Assembly (NCBI GenBank): GCA_902495155.1
Contig: CABUWD010000087.1
Span: 1 to 8,688, forward strand
Direction of reading: 5' to 3'
Length of the DNA stretch: 8,688 nucleotides
Source: an uncultured Collinsella sp.
Lineage (GTDB): Bacteria; Actinomycetota; Coriobacteriia; Coriobacteriales; Coriobacteriaceae
The notes below the pieces were generated by a model. That model worked only from the letters and a program-made list of their open reading frames with translations, was not told the DNA's origin and made no database searches. Every line of letters starts with the position of its first letter. Positions within the stretch are counted from its first letter, which is position 1. Position numbers and translations under genes: made by a program. This document shows, one piece after another, positions 1-6,899 of the stretch.

Positions 1-25
1 CCTGCACGATCCGAAGGGGGCAGTG

Positions 26-1087
26 ATGGAGAGGATACTCGGCGTTAATCTCTCTGGCTGGTTTATTCCCGAGCCTTGGGTGACCCCGTCGCTATACGCG
101 GCGACCGGTGCATCCAACGCGGCCGAGCTGCAGGAGGCCATGGGCACCGCCGCCTATAACGAGCGCATGCGCCGTCATTACGAGACGTTTGTGAGCGAGG
201 ATGATTTCCGTCGCATGGCGCAGATCGGCCTCAACGCCGTGCGTCTGCCGGTGCCCTGGTATGCCTTTGGCTCGCAGGAGTCCGATGCGTCCTACATCTC
301 GGTTGTCGACTACATCGACCGTGCAATTGAGTGGGCTGCCAAGTACGACATTCGCGTGCTGCTTGATCTGGCAACTGTGCCCGGTGGCCAGGGCGATTCC
401 AACGATTCGCCCGCCACGCCGGAGGCTGTCGCCGAGTGGCATTCGTCCACCAACGGCCGTCATGTCGCGCTCGACGTGCTCGAGCGCCTGGCCGATCGCT
501 ACGGCGAGGCCGAGAGCCTGCTGGGCATTGAGCTGCTGGACACGCCGCAGATGAGCGTCCGCAAGAGCCTCTTCACCATGACGGATGGCATTCCGGCGCA
601 CTACCTGCGCAACTTCTATCGCGACGCCTACGAGCTCGTCCGTTCGTATATGCCCGAGGATAAGATCGTCGTCTTCTCGTCGTCGGGGCATCCCAACGAG
701 TGGAAGCATTTTATGCGCGGCGCCAAGTACAAGAACGTCTACATGGACCTTCACCTGTACCATTACCGTGACGAGCATGCGCTCGATATCACGAGCCCCC
801 GCGGGCTGACGACGGCGATTTCCCGTAACAAGCGCGAGCTTAAAGAAGCGATTTCGACTGGGTTCCCCGTGCTGGTGGGCGAATGGTCGGGTGCGGCGAT
901 CTTTGCCAACTCGTCGGTTACGCCCGAAGGCCGCAATGCCTACGAGCGCGTGTTTATCGCCAACCAGCTGGCTTCGTTTGCGCCGGCTGCCGGTTGGTTC
1001 TTCCAAACGTGGAAGACCGAGAAGCGCATTGCAGCATGGGACGCCCGCGCGGCGCTCGGTACGCTCGAGCGCGGCATGATTGAATAG
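26..1087 (+). CDS. GH5-family protein resembling exo-beta-1,3-glucanase, probably catalytically altered
   Basis: The protein (353 aa from ATG 26) is a TIM-barrel glycoside hydrolase of family 5, closest by eye to exo-1,3-beta-glucanases. Numbering from the GTG at 23, visible signatures are GVNLSGWFIPEPWVTPSL (7-24), the TF-x-x-E-DF element near 55-62, NAVRLPVPWYAF (71-82), the HLY motif (244-246), the nucleophile region VLVGEW with E287, and GWFFQTWKTE (324-333). The acid/base position is unusual: the family NEP reads DTP (173-175), so Glu is Thr, and the DLHGAPG-type loop reads DLATVPG, so His is Ala117. I see no signal peptide or membrane segment, so a cytosolic location is inferred. GAAGGGGG (13-20) lies 5 nt before ATG 26 and favours that start over GTG 23. 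The frame stays open to the window edge, so a longer protein is possible. rsmI begins 6 nt after the stop, suggesting co-transcription. The family call is firm; activity and substrate are not. Confidence 0.8.
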   Translation: MERILGVNLSGWFIPEPWVTPSLYAATGASNAAELQEAMGTAAYNERMRRHYETFVSEDDFRRMAQIGLNAVRLPVPWYAFGSQESDASYISVVDYIDRAIEWAAKYDIRVLLDLATVPGGQGDSNDSPATPEAVAEWHSSTNGRHVALDVLERLADRYGEAESLLGIELLDTPQMSVRKSLFTMTDGIPAHYLRNFYRDAYELVRSYMPEDKIVVFSSSGHPNEWKHFMRGAKYKNVYMDLHLYHYRDEHALDITSPRGLTTAISRNKRELKEAISTGFPVLVGEWSGAAIFANSSVTPEGRNAYERVFIANQLASFAPAAGWFFQTWKTEKRIAAWDARAALGTLERGMIE

Positions 1088-1093
1088 GTTGAT

Positions 1094-1972
1094 ATGACGC
1101 AAAACAGCGCCCATACGGGCAAACTCTATGTGGTCGGCACGCCCATCGGCAACCTGGGCGACCTGTCCCCGCGCATCGGCGAGGCCTTTGCCGCTGCCGA
1201 TGTCATCTGCTGCGAAGACACGCGTGTGACGTCAAAGCTGCTGATGCACCTGGGCATTTCCAAGCCGCTTGTCCGTTGCGACGAGAATGTGATCGCCAGC
1301 CGCGCCGCCGGCCTGGTCGACCGTCTGCTGGCGGGGGAGACCCTCGCCTTTGCCTCGGACGCCGGCATGCCGAGTGTGTCCGATCCCGGCCAGGCGCTGG
1401 TCGAGGCGGCGCGTGAGGCCGATGTGCCCGTAGAAGTTATTCCCGGGCCCTCTGCTTGCGTCACGGCGCTCGTTTCGTCCGGCATTCCCTGCGAGCATTT
1501 TTTCTTCGAGGGCTTTTTGGGCCGAAAACACGGCGACCGCGTGCGCCGTTTGCAGCGCCTTGCCGTAGTGCCCGGCGCGCTCATCTTCTACGAGTCTCCA
1601 CATCGCATCGTGGCGACGCTCGAGGCCGTGGCAGAGGTCTTTCCCCAGCGTGAGGTTGCCGTCTGCCGCGAACTCACCAAGCTGCACGAGGAGGTCTTGC
1701 GCGGGCCCGCTGCCCAGCTTGCCGAGGAGCTGCGTGCTCGCGGCGAGGTAAAGGGCGAGATTGCGCTGGTCATCGCGCCGCCGAGCGAGGATGAGGAGGC
1801 CGGTATCGTGCCGGTTGGCGCCGCGGCAGCGGATCCTGACGAGGCCCTGCGCGAGGATATCCGCGCCGCGCTCGAGGAGGGGGAGCCCGCCTCTGCGGTG
1901 GCCAAGCGCCTGTCTCAGAAGTATTCGCGCCGCAAGCGCGATGTCTATGCCATGGTGCTCGATATGCAATAG
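1094..1972 (+). CDS. rsmI: 16S rRNA (cytidine(1402)-2'-O)-methyltransferase RsmI
   Basis: RsmI transfers a methyl group from S-adenosylmethionine to the 2'-O of C1402 in the decoding centre of 16S rRNA. The 292-aa product is a normal length for the family. It shows the SAM-dependent tetrapyrrole-methylase-type fold: VVGTPIGNLGDLSPR (13-27), CCEDTR (39-44), SDAGMPSVSDPG (88-99), VIPGPSA (115-121), the RsmI-specific FFFEGFLGRK (136-145), FYESPHR (165-171) and CRELTKLHEE (191-200). The C-terminal tail RRKRDVYAMVL (279-289) matches the usual K/R-rich helix of the family. An acidic, Ala-rich linker lies at 231-266. The start follows the GH5-like gene by 6 nt and has only a weak Shine-Dalgarno, consistent with translational coupling. 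I see no terminator between the two genes. Confidence 0.96.
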   Translation: MTQNSAHTGKLYVVGTPIGNLGDLSPRIGEAFAAADVICCEDTRVTSKLLMHLGISKPLVRCDENVIASRAAGLVDRLLAGETLAFASDAGMPSVSDPGQALVEAAREADVPVEVIPGPSACVTALVSSGIPCEHFFFEGFLGRKHGDRVRRLQRLAVVPGALIFYESPHRIVATLEAVAEVFPQREVAVCRELTKLHEEVLRGPAAQLAEELRARGEVKGEIALVIAPPSEDEEAGIVPVGAAAADPDEALREDIRAALEEGEPASAVAKRLSQKYSRRKRDVYAMVLDMQ

Positions 1973-1973
1973 A

Positions 1974-2002
1974 TGGAGGATATCCAGCCCTTGCGCTAGA
2001 AT
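1974..2002 (+). promoter_or_regulatory. possible metG promoter
   Basis: TAGAAT (1997-2002) matches the sigma-70 -10 consensus at 5 of 6 positions. A weak -35, TGGAGG, lies at 1974-1979 with 17 bp spacing. It sits in the 69-nt gap between rsmI and metG, about 40 nt before the metG start. The -35 is poor, so this is tentative. Confidence 0.3.
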
Positions 2003-2041
2003 CATCCTCTGTATGCAACGTTTTTCTGGAGGACAAACCCC

Positions 2042-3643
2042 ATGGATCAAAGCAAGCCTTCGTTCTTTATCACGACGCCCATCTACTACGTCAACGCCGA
2101 TCCGCACCTGGGCACGGCTTATTCCACCATCATCGCCGACGTCCAGGCCCGTTATCGTCGCTCCGCCGGCTATAACGTCAAGTTCCTGACCGGCATGGAC
2201 GAGCACGGCGAGAAGGTCGCCGAGGCCGCAGCCAAGCACAACATGACGCCGCAGGAGTGGACCGATAGCCAGGCCCCGCACTTCAAGGAGCTTTGGAGCA
2301 AACTCGAGATCTCCAACGACGACTTCATCCGCACCACCGAGCCGCGCCAGCATCATGCCGTGCAGTACCTGTGGGAGCGCATGAAGGAGTCCGGCTACCT
2401 GTATAAGGGCAGCTACGACGGTTGGTATTGCGTGCCTGACGAGACCTACTTCACCGACACGCAGGTCCAGAAGGGTGACGAGGAGTACGGCAGCGTCGGC
2501 CAGCACCTGTGCCCCGACTGCCACCGTCCGCTTGAGCGCGTGCAGGAGGAGTCCTACTTCTTTAAGCTTTCCGCTTTCCAGGACAAGCTGCTCAAGCTCT
2601 ATGACGAGCACCCCGACTTTGTCGAGCCCGCGTTCCGTATGAACGAGGTGCGCAGCTTTGTCGAGGGCGGCCTCAACGACCTTTCCGTGAGCCGTACGAG
2701 CTTTGACTGGGGCATTCAGGTCCCGTTTGACGAGGGCCACGTGACCTACGTGTGGTTCGATGCGCTGCTCAACTATATGACGGCCGTCGGCTACGGTGTC
2801 GACACCGACGAGGCCCGTGCCGAGCTGGCCTATCGCTGGCCCGCGCAGTTCCATATCGTGGGTAAGGACATCATCCGCTTCCACTGCGTCATTTGGCCCG
2901 CCATGCTCATGGCCATCGGCGAGGCCCTGCCCGAGCACGTCTTTGCCCACGGCTTCCTGACCGTGCGCAATGCCGAGACTGGCAAGGCCGAGAAGATGTC
3001 CAAGAGCCGCGGCAACGCCATTGCTCCGCAGGACGTTATCGACATGCTGGGCGTTGAGGGCTATCGCTACTACTTTATGACCGACGTCGTCCCCGGCACC
3101 GACGGTGCCATCAGCTTTGACCGCATGGAGCAGGTCTACAACGCCGATCTGGCCAACAGCTGGGGCAACCTCATCTCGCGTTCGCTCAACATGAGCGGCA
3201 AGTATTTTGACGGTTGCGCGCCCGCCAAGCCCGCATCGTTCGATGCGTTCGACAACCCGCTGGCAAAGATTGCCGACGGTTTGGTCGAGCGCTACATGGC
3301 CAAGATGGACGTGCTCGATTACGGTGGAGCCAAGGACGAGGTCATGGAGCTCATCCACGCCGCCAACCACTACATCGAGGACTCCGAGCCTTGGGCACTT
3401 GCCAAGGACGAGGCCAAGGCTGACGAGCTGGCGTTTGTGATCTACAACCTGCTCGAGGCCATCCGCATTGCCGCTCACCTGCTGATGCCGCTCATGCCCC
3501 AGACTTCTGCCGAGGCTCTGCGCCGCCTGTCCTGCGAGGACGAGGCCGCGAGCGACGACCTCAAGGGCATTTGCGCTTGGGGCCTGCTTGCTGGTGGTCA
3601 GCCCGTCGAGAAGGGCGATCCGCTGTTCCCGCGTCTGGGCTAA
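2042..3643 (+). CDS. metG: methionyl-tRNA synthetase
   Basis: MetRS charges tRNA-Met with methionine using ATP. The 533-aa protein is a class I synthetase. The opening FFITTPIYYVNADPHLGT (8-25) carries the HIGH-type signature as HLGT, FLTGMDEHGEK is at 48-58, and the KMSKS loop is at 318-322. ANSWGNLISR (371-380) begins the anticodon-binding helical domain. The connective-peptide metal site is incomplete: C130 is followed by V-P-D rather than V-P-C, then C157-x2-C160 and H161 after an insertion of about ten residues (143-155). The protein stops after the anticodon domain and lacks the C-terminal Trbp111/EMAP-like dimerisation domain of some MetRSs. GGAGGA (2028-2033) is 8 nt before ATG and fixes the start. 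A hairpin terminator follows at 3683-3718, so metG is probably its own transcript or the end of one. Confidence 0.98.
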   Translation: MDQSKPSFFITTPIYYVNADPHLGTAYSTIIADVQARYRRSAGYNVKFLTGMDEHGEKVAEAAAKHNMTPQEWTDSQAPHFKELWSKLEISNDDFIRTTEPRQHHAVQYLWERMKESGYLYKGSYDGWYCVPDETYFTDTQVQKGDEEYGSVGQHLCPDCHRPLERVQEESYFFKLSAFQDKLLKLYDEHPDFVEPAFRMNEVRSFVEGGLNDLSVSRTSFDWGIQVPFDEGHVTYVWFDALLNYMTAVGYGVDTDEARAELAYRWPAQFHIVGKDIIRFHCVIWPAMLMAIGEALPEHVFAHGFLTVRNAETGKAEKMSKSRGNAIAPQDVIDMLGVEGYRYYFMTDVVPGTDGAISFDRMEQVYNADLANSWGNLISRSLNMSGKYFDGCAPAKPASFDAFDNPLAKIADGLVERYMAKMDVLDYGGAKDEVMELIHAANHYIEDSEPWALAKDEAKADELAFVIYNLLEAIRIAAHLLMPLMPQTSAEALRRLSCEDEAASDDLKGICAWGLLAGGQPVEKGDPLFPRLG

Positions 3644-3682
3644 GACGCCGCGCGCCATATCGGCAATTTGCTGTTTAGATGT

Positions 3683-3718
3683 AAGGGCATGGCCGCAACG
3701 GTCCATGCCCTTTTGTTT
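3683..3718 (+). terminator. intrinsic terminator after metG
   Basis: AAGGGCATGG (3683-3692) pairs perfectly with CCATGCCCTT (3703-3712), a 10-bp stem with a 10-nt loop. It is followed by TTTTGTTT. The hairpin lies 39 nt after the metG stop and before the rsmA Shine-Dalgarno. Confidence 0.88.
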
Positions 3719-3750
3719 CAAGACGCCGCCATCATGCTAAGGAGGCAACC

Positions 3751-4611
3751 ATGACAACTTCGCCTTTGGCAAACCCCACGGCCACCAGGGAGCTGCTAGA
3801 GGAGTTTGGCCTTGCGACTAAGCATCGCCTGGGCCAGAACTTTCTAATCGACAATCATGTGATCGAGCGTATCTGCGAGCTTGCCGAGCTTGCAGGTGAC
3901 GAGCGCGTACTCGAGGTGGGTCCGGGTTGCGGTACGTTGACACTTGCGTTGCTGCAGGAGGCGGCGTGCGTTACGTCGATCGAGGCCGATCCCGAGCTTG
4001 AGCCGGTGCTTGACGCCCACGCCGCCGACTATGCCAACTTCCGCTTTATCATGGGCGATGCGCTTAAGGTGGGCCCGGAGCAGATTGAGCAGGCCGCCGG
4101 CGGCGAGCCCACGGTATTTGTCGCGAACTTGCCCTATAACGTGGCGGCGACAATCATCCTGCAGTTCTTCCAAACGATGCCGGCGCTCAAGCGTGCCGTC
4201 GTCATGGTGCAAAAGGAGGTTGCCGATCGCATTGCCGCAGTGCCGGGCAACAAGACCTATGGCGGCTATACGGCAAAGCTCGGCCTGTATGCGCAGGTGA
4301 CGGGCCGCTTTGAGGTGCCGCCGCGTTGCTTTATGCCGGCGCCGCACGTGGACTCGGCCGTCGTGCGTATCGACCGTGTTGACGGCGTGGTGCCCGAAGG
4401 ACTCGATCGCGAATTTGTGGCCCGCGTGATTGATGCTGCATTTGCTCAGCGTCGCAAGACCATCCGCAATTCCATGAGCGCCAACGGCTTTGCCAAGGAC
4501 GTGCTCGATGCTGCCTTTGAGGCTTGCGGTATCGCACCCACCACGCGCGCCGAAACGCTTGATGTTGCCGACTTTGTCCGTCTGGCCCAGGAGCTAATCC
4601 ATGATGCCTAA
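3751..4611 (+). CDS. rsmA: 16S rRNA (adenine(1518)-N6/adenine(1519)-N6)-dimethyltransferase RsmA (KsgA)
   Basis: RsmA dimethylates two adjacent adenines in the 3'-terminal hairpin of 16S rRNA during late small-subunit assembly, using SAM. The 286-aa product has normal length. Visible motifs in order: KHRLGQNFLID (24-34), the SAM-binding VLEVGPGCGTLT (53-64), acidic E78 at the end of beta-2, GDAL (102-105), the catalytic NLPYN (126-130), and the FMPAPHVDSAVV loop (194-205). The last of these is FxPxPxVDS in most homologues. TAAGGAGG (3738-3745) is 5 nt before ATG, a strong Shine-Dalgarno. The gene's end overlaps the tatD start by 11 nt. RsmA-TatD adjacency is common in Gram-positive and actinobacterial genomes. 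Confidence 0.97.
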   Translation: MTTSPLANPTATRELLEEFGLATKHRLGQNFLIDNHVIERICELAELAGDERVLEVGPGCGTLTLALLQEAACVTSIEADPELEPVLDAHAADYANFRFIMGDALKVGPEQIEQAAGGEPTVFVANLPYNVAATIILQFFQTMPALKRAVVMVQKEVADRIAAVPGNKTYGGYTAKLGLYAQVTGRFEVPPRCFMPAPHVDSAVVRIDRVDGVVPEGLDREFVARVIDAAFAQRRKTIRNSMSANGFAKDVLDAAFEACGIAPTTRAETLDVADFVRLAQELIHDA

Positions 4612-5518
4612 TGCCGAACGTGTGACGTTTACCAAGAAAAAGAAGACGGTTGCTTGTCCCGTGCCCTTGGCACCGCTTGCCGACACGCATGCGCATCTAC
4701 TTTCGTTCTGGGGCAAGGATGTGCCTGAGACGCTCGTGCGTGCCAAGGCGGCAGGCGTCGACCTGTTGGTGACGATGCTCGACCCCATCGCTGACAAACG
4801 CAGCGTGACGGACTATAGCGACTGGCTCGTGCGCGAAATTCTGCCGATGCAGGATATCCCGCAGATCAAGTATCTTGCCGGCGTGCATCCGTATGGCGCA
4901 CCGGACTATACCGACGACGTTCACGCACAGGTCGTTGCCGCGCTCGATGATTCCTTATGCGCCGGTATTGGCGAAATCGGCCTGGACTACCACATGGACT
5001 ATGACGACGATATCGCGCCGGCACCCCATAACGTGCAGATTGACTGCATGGCGCGCCAGCTCGAGCTTGCCGTGTGCCGTAACGTGCCGGTGGAGCTGCA
5101 TCTGCGTCACGAGGACACGGACCAGGAGCGTACCTCGCACGTGGACGCCTACAACGTGCTTCGTGAGGTGGGCGTGCCCCAGGCCGGTTGTGTGCTGCAC
5201 TGCTTTGGCGAGGACCGCGCCACGATGGAGCGCTTTGTGGAGCTGGGCTGCTATATCGCCTATGGTGGTGCGGCCACCTTTAAGCGCAACGACGACGTGC
5301 GCGAGGCATTTGCGGCAACCCCACTCGATCGAATTTTGTTCGAGACGGATTGCCCGTATATGGCTCCGGAGCCCATCCGCGGTCTTGAATGCGAGCCCGC
5401 AATGATCTCCATTACGGCAAACGCGCTGGTTAACGACCGTGTCGATCGCACTGGTGAGGATGCCGAAACAATCGCGCAAGCCGCTTGGGAAAATGCCTGC
5501 AAACTTTTTCAAAAATAG
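4601..5518 (+). CDS. tatD: TatD-family metal-dependent hydrolase (putative DNase)
   Basis: TatD proteins are amidohydrolase-fold metalloenzymes; characterised members act as 3'-5' exonucleases on DNA. Metal ligands are visible: H30 and H32 in DTHAHL (28-33), E125 in GIGEIGLDYH (122-131), H167 in VELHLRHE (164-171), H200 in LHCFGED (199-205) and D250 in ETDCPYMAPEP (248-258). The family second-shell TFK is at 226-228. The 305-aa protein is somewhat longer than typical because of about 25 N-terminal residues before the barrel, including a KKKK run (12-15). The ATG at 4601 overlaps the end of rsmA, and AGGAG (4589-4593) lies 7 nt before it, so the two genes are translationally linked. The substrate in this organism cannot be read from sequence. 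Confidence 0.93.
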   Translation: MMPNAERVTFTKKKKTVACPVPLAPLADTHAHLLSFWGKDVPETLVRAKAAGVDLLVTMLDPIADKRSVTDYSDWLVREILPMQDIPQIKYLAGVHPYGAPDYTDDVHAQVVAALDDSLCAGIGEIGLDYHMDYDDDIAPAPHNVQIDCMARQLELAVCRNVPVELHLRHEDTDQERTSHVDAYNVLREVGVPQAGCVLHCFGEDRATMERFVELGCYIAYGGAATFKRNDDVREAFAATPLDRILFETDCPYMAPEPIRGLECEPAMISITANALVNDRVDRTGEDAETIAQAAWENACKLFQK

Positions 5519-5521
5519 TTC

Positions 5522-5550
5522 TTGCGTTCGTGGTGGCGCTCCGTTATTCT
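5522..5550 (+). promoter_or_regulatory. probable tRNA-Leu promoter
   Basis: TTGCGT (5522-5527) and TATTCT (5545-5550) are separated by exactly 17 bp. They lie between the tatD stop and the tRNA 5' end, which begins 12 nt after the -10. Each hexamer matches only part of the consensus, but position and spacing are right for a stable-RNA promoter. Confidence 0.45.
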
Positions 5551-5561
5551 AATTCCTGCAC

Positions 5562-5648
5562 GCGGGCGTGGCGGAATTGGCAGACGCGTACGGTTCAGGT
5601 CCGTATGGGGGCAACCCCATGAAGGTTCAAGTCCTTTCGCCCGCACCA
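5562..5648 (+). tRNA. tRNA-Leu (anticodon CAG)
   Basis: An 87-nt class II tRNA folds completely. The acceptor GCGGGCG (5562-5568) pairs with CGCCCGC (5638-5644). The D-stem is GCG/CGC (5571-5573, 5585-5587). The anticodon stem TACGG/CCGTA (5589-5593, 5601-5605) has the loop TTCAGGT, with CAG at 5596-5598 reading codon CUG. The long variable arm is TGGGG-CCCCA (about 5606-5619). The T-arm is GAAGG/CCTTT around loop TTCAAGT (5626-5632), with one G-U pair. The discriminator is A5645 and CCA is encoded (5646-5648). The long variable arm and the anticodon make leucine secure. A GCAA-loop terminator follows 11 nt later. Confidence 0.97.
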
Positions 5649-5694
5649 TTAAATGGAAGAGCTCCCAGCAATGGGAGCTTTTTTGTTATGAGCC
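5631..5694 (+). repeat. 64-bp direct repeat, copy 1 (tRNA-Leu 3' tail plus terminator)
   Basis: This copy starts inside the T-arm of tRNA-Leu, includes the last 18 nt of the tRNA through CCA, and runs across the terminator hairpin. It matches 5820-5883 at 62 of 64 positions (differences at 5656/5845 and 5691/5880), with an exact offset of 189 bp. Confidence 0.93.
5660..5687 (+). terminator. intrinsic terminator of tRNA-Leu
   Basis: AGCTCCCA (5660-5667) pairs with TGGGAGCT (5672-5679) around a GCAA tetraloop. The U-run TTTTTTG follows. An 8-bp perfect stem closed by a GNRA loop just after the tRNA CCA is a convincing terminator. Confidence 0.9.
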
Positions 5695-5819
5695 CATCGC
5701 AGGGACTTGAACCTGCGAAGGAGCGAGCGTAAAGAAAACGCGGAGCGTTTTTAGCGAGCTGGCGAGGACGCCGGCAGGCGGCCGAAGCCGGTGCGGATCC
5801 GCGAAGCGGATACGCGGAC
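5695..5819. other. structured 125-bp segment between the two tRNA-tail copies
   Basis: No convincing protein is encoded here. The segment holds GGACTTGAACCT (5703-5714), the exact reverse complement of the tRNA-Leu T-arm at 5623-5634. It also holds a hairpin AAAACGC-GGA-GCGTTTT (5735-5751) followed by one more T, which looks like a weak terminator. A third hairpin has GCG-g-ATCCGC closed by a GAA loop and GCGGAT-a-CGC (5793-5815, one mismatch). CCGGC/GCCGG (5771-5775, 5787-5791) or the alternative CGGC-CGAA-GCCG (5779-5790) gives another. GGCGAGGACG (5761-5770) can pair with CGTCC-tt-TCGCC (5819-5830), whose 3' part lies in the second tRNA-tail copy. The segment could be a mobile repeat, a degraded tRNA-linked insertion or a small RNA. 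Confidence 0.55.
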
Positions 5820-5883
5820 GTCCTTTCGCCCGCACCATTAAATGAAAGAGCTCCCAGCAATGGGAGCTTTTTTGTTATGGGCC
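5820..5883 (+). repeat. 64-bp direct repeat, copy 2 (orphan tRNA-Leu 3' tail plus terminator)
   Basis: This second copy of the last 18 nt of tRNA-Leu (GTCCTTTCGCCCGCACCA) plus the trailing terminator has no tRNA body in front of it: the upstream sequence diverges at the first base. It is either an attachment-site-like duplication, a remnant of a tandem tRNA, or the 3' half of a repeat unit. Confidence 0.93.
5849..5876 (+). terminator. second, near-identical intrinsic terminator
   Basis: The same AGCTCCCA-GCAA-TGGGAGCT hairpin and U-run as at 5660-5687, displaced 189 bp. It stops any transcript that passes the first terminator before the SPFH gene. Confidence 0.87.
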
Positions 5884-5954
5884 TCTTGTTGATGTCACGT
5901 TGCTGCTTCGTGCGGGTATCCTAGTGTCAACGTGTGCCTATCAGAGGAGAGACC

Positions 5955-6893
5955 ATGCTGTTGTCCGGTATCATCGCCGCCCTTACCAGCCTTTTGATTC
6001 CCATCATCATTCTGTTGCTGCTGCTTCCCAACGCCTGCTATGTCGTTGAACAACAGCATGCCGTGATCATCGAGCGTCTGGGCAAGTTTAACCGCATTGT
6101 CAACGCGGGCTTCCACATGAAGGTGCCCGTAATCGACCGCAAGGCCGCCACGGTGAGTCTGCGCACCATGAAAAACGGTTTTGGCATCGACGTTAAGACC
6201 CAGGACAACGTGACCATCGGCCTTGAGGTCTCTGCTCAGTATCACGTGAGCTATGACATGGGTGCCGGCCCGGCAGATTCGGGCATCTACAAGAGCTACT
6301 ATATGCTACAGGAGCCCGTCGACCAGATGCGTGACTTCATCACCGACGCCCTGCGCTCTTCGATTCCCGTCTACACACTCGATGAGGTCTTTGCTAAGAA
6401 GGATGACATCGCCAAGGATGTCAACGCTACCGTTTCCGAGCAGATGGCCGCCTACGGCTTCACCCTCGTGTCGACGCTCATCACCAAGATCGCGCTGCCG
6501 ACCGAGGTCGAGAACTCCATGAACGACATCAATGCTGCCCAGCGCAAGCGCGCTGCTGCGCAGGAGCTCGCTGAGGCCGACCGCATCAAGCGCGTTACCG
6601 AGGCGACCGCCGAGGCCGAGGCTATGGAAAAGGCGGGCGAAGGCATCGCCAACCAGCGCAAGGCCATCGCGCTGGGCATCAAGGATTCACTCGAGATCAT
6701 CCAGGAGACGGGAGTCGGTAACGACGAGGCCAACCAGCTGTTCATGTTTACGCAGTGGTCCGAGATGATGACGGAGTTCGCTCGCACGGGTAAAACCTCG
6801 ACGGTCGTGCTGCCGAGCGATTTCTCGCAGTCGGCCTCGATGTTCGAGCAGATGCTGACCGCCGGCAAAGTTCAAAACGATTCGAAGGAGTAG
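5955..6893 (+). CDS. SPFH/band-7 domain membrane protein (stomatin/HIR-like)
   Basis: SPFH proteins are membrane-anchored scaffolds that form oligomeric rings in lipid microdomains; the cargo here is unknown. From ATG 5955 the protein has 312 aa. It has one N-terminal transmembrane helix (about 5-25, rich in L and I), the band-7 core from VVEQQHAVIIERLGKF (30-45) through AGFHMKVP (51-58) and to the INAAQRKRAAAQE region (192-204), and an Ala/Glu-rich coiled-coil stretch (195-235). The tail with IANQRKAIALGIKDS (231-245) and FTQWSEMM (265-272) resembles plant hypersensitive-induced-reaction proteins and their bacterial relatives more than HflK/HflC. I chose ATG 5955 because AGAGGAGA (5943-5950) lies 4 nt before it; the GTG at 5934 has no ribosome site. 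No NfeD partner is adjacent. rlmH follows immediately. TATCCT at 5917-5922 may be a -10, but I see no matching -35. Confidence 0.9.
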   Translation: MLLSGIIAALTSLLIPIIILLLLLPNACYVVEQQHAVIIERLGKFNRIVNAGFHMKVPVIDRKAATVSLRTMKNGFGIDVKTQDNVTIGLEVSAQYHVSYDMGAGPADSGIYKSYYMLQEPVDQMRDFITDALRSSIPVYTLDEVFAKKDDIAKDVNATVSEQMAAYGFTLVSTLITKIALPTEVENSMNDINAAQRKRAAAQELAEADRIKRVTEATAEAEAMEKAGEGIANQRKAIALGIKDSLEIIQETGVGNDEANQLFMFTQWSEMMTEFARTGKTSTVVLPSDFSQSASMFEQMLTAGKVQNDSKE

Positions 6894-6899
6894 GTGCGC

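Noticed and set aside
92..1114. 340-codon open frame on the - strand opposite the GH5-like gene
   Set aside because: The + strand product has clear GH5 signatures. The antisense translation has none, and its start lacks a ribosome site in a sensible context.
1232..3721. Very long open frame on the - strand (829 codons)
   Set aside because: It lies antisense to rsmI and metG, both unmistakable. The frame is open because strong G/C bias at third positions removes stop codons on the opposite strand, and its translation is low-complexity without recognisable motifs.
5522..5710. 62-codon open frame across tRNA-Leu
   Set aside because: It is a translation through the tRNA and its terminator. The Arg/Gly-rich text is the usual artefact of reading a tRNA gene.
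5627..5860. 77-codon - strand frame with an internal repeat (GAL-x-FNGAGERT twice)
   Set aside because: The protein repeat is explained by the 64-bp DNA repeat, because the 189-bp offset keeps the frame. No ribosome site was seen and it overlaps the tRNA and both terminators.
5895..5930. Promoter for the SPFH gene
   Set aside because: TATCCT (5917-5922) could be a -10, but no -35 lies at 16-18 bp. TTGCTG (5900-5905) is 11 bp away and TTGATG (5889-5894) is 22 bp away.
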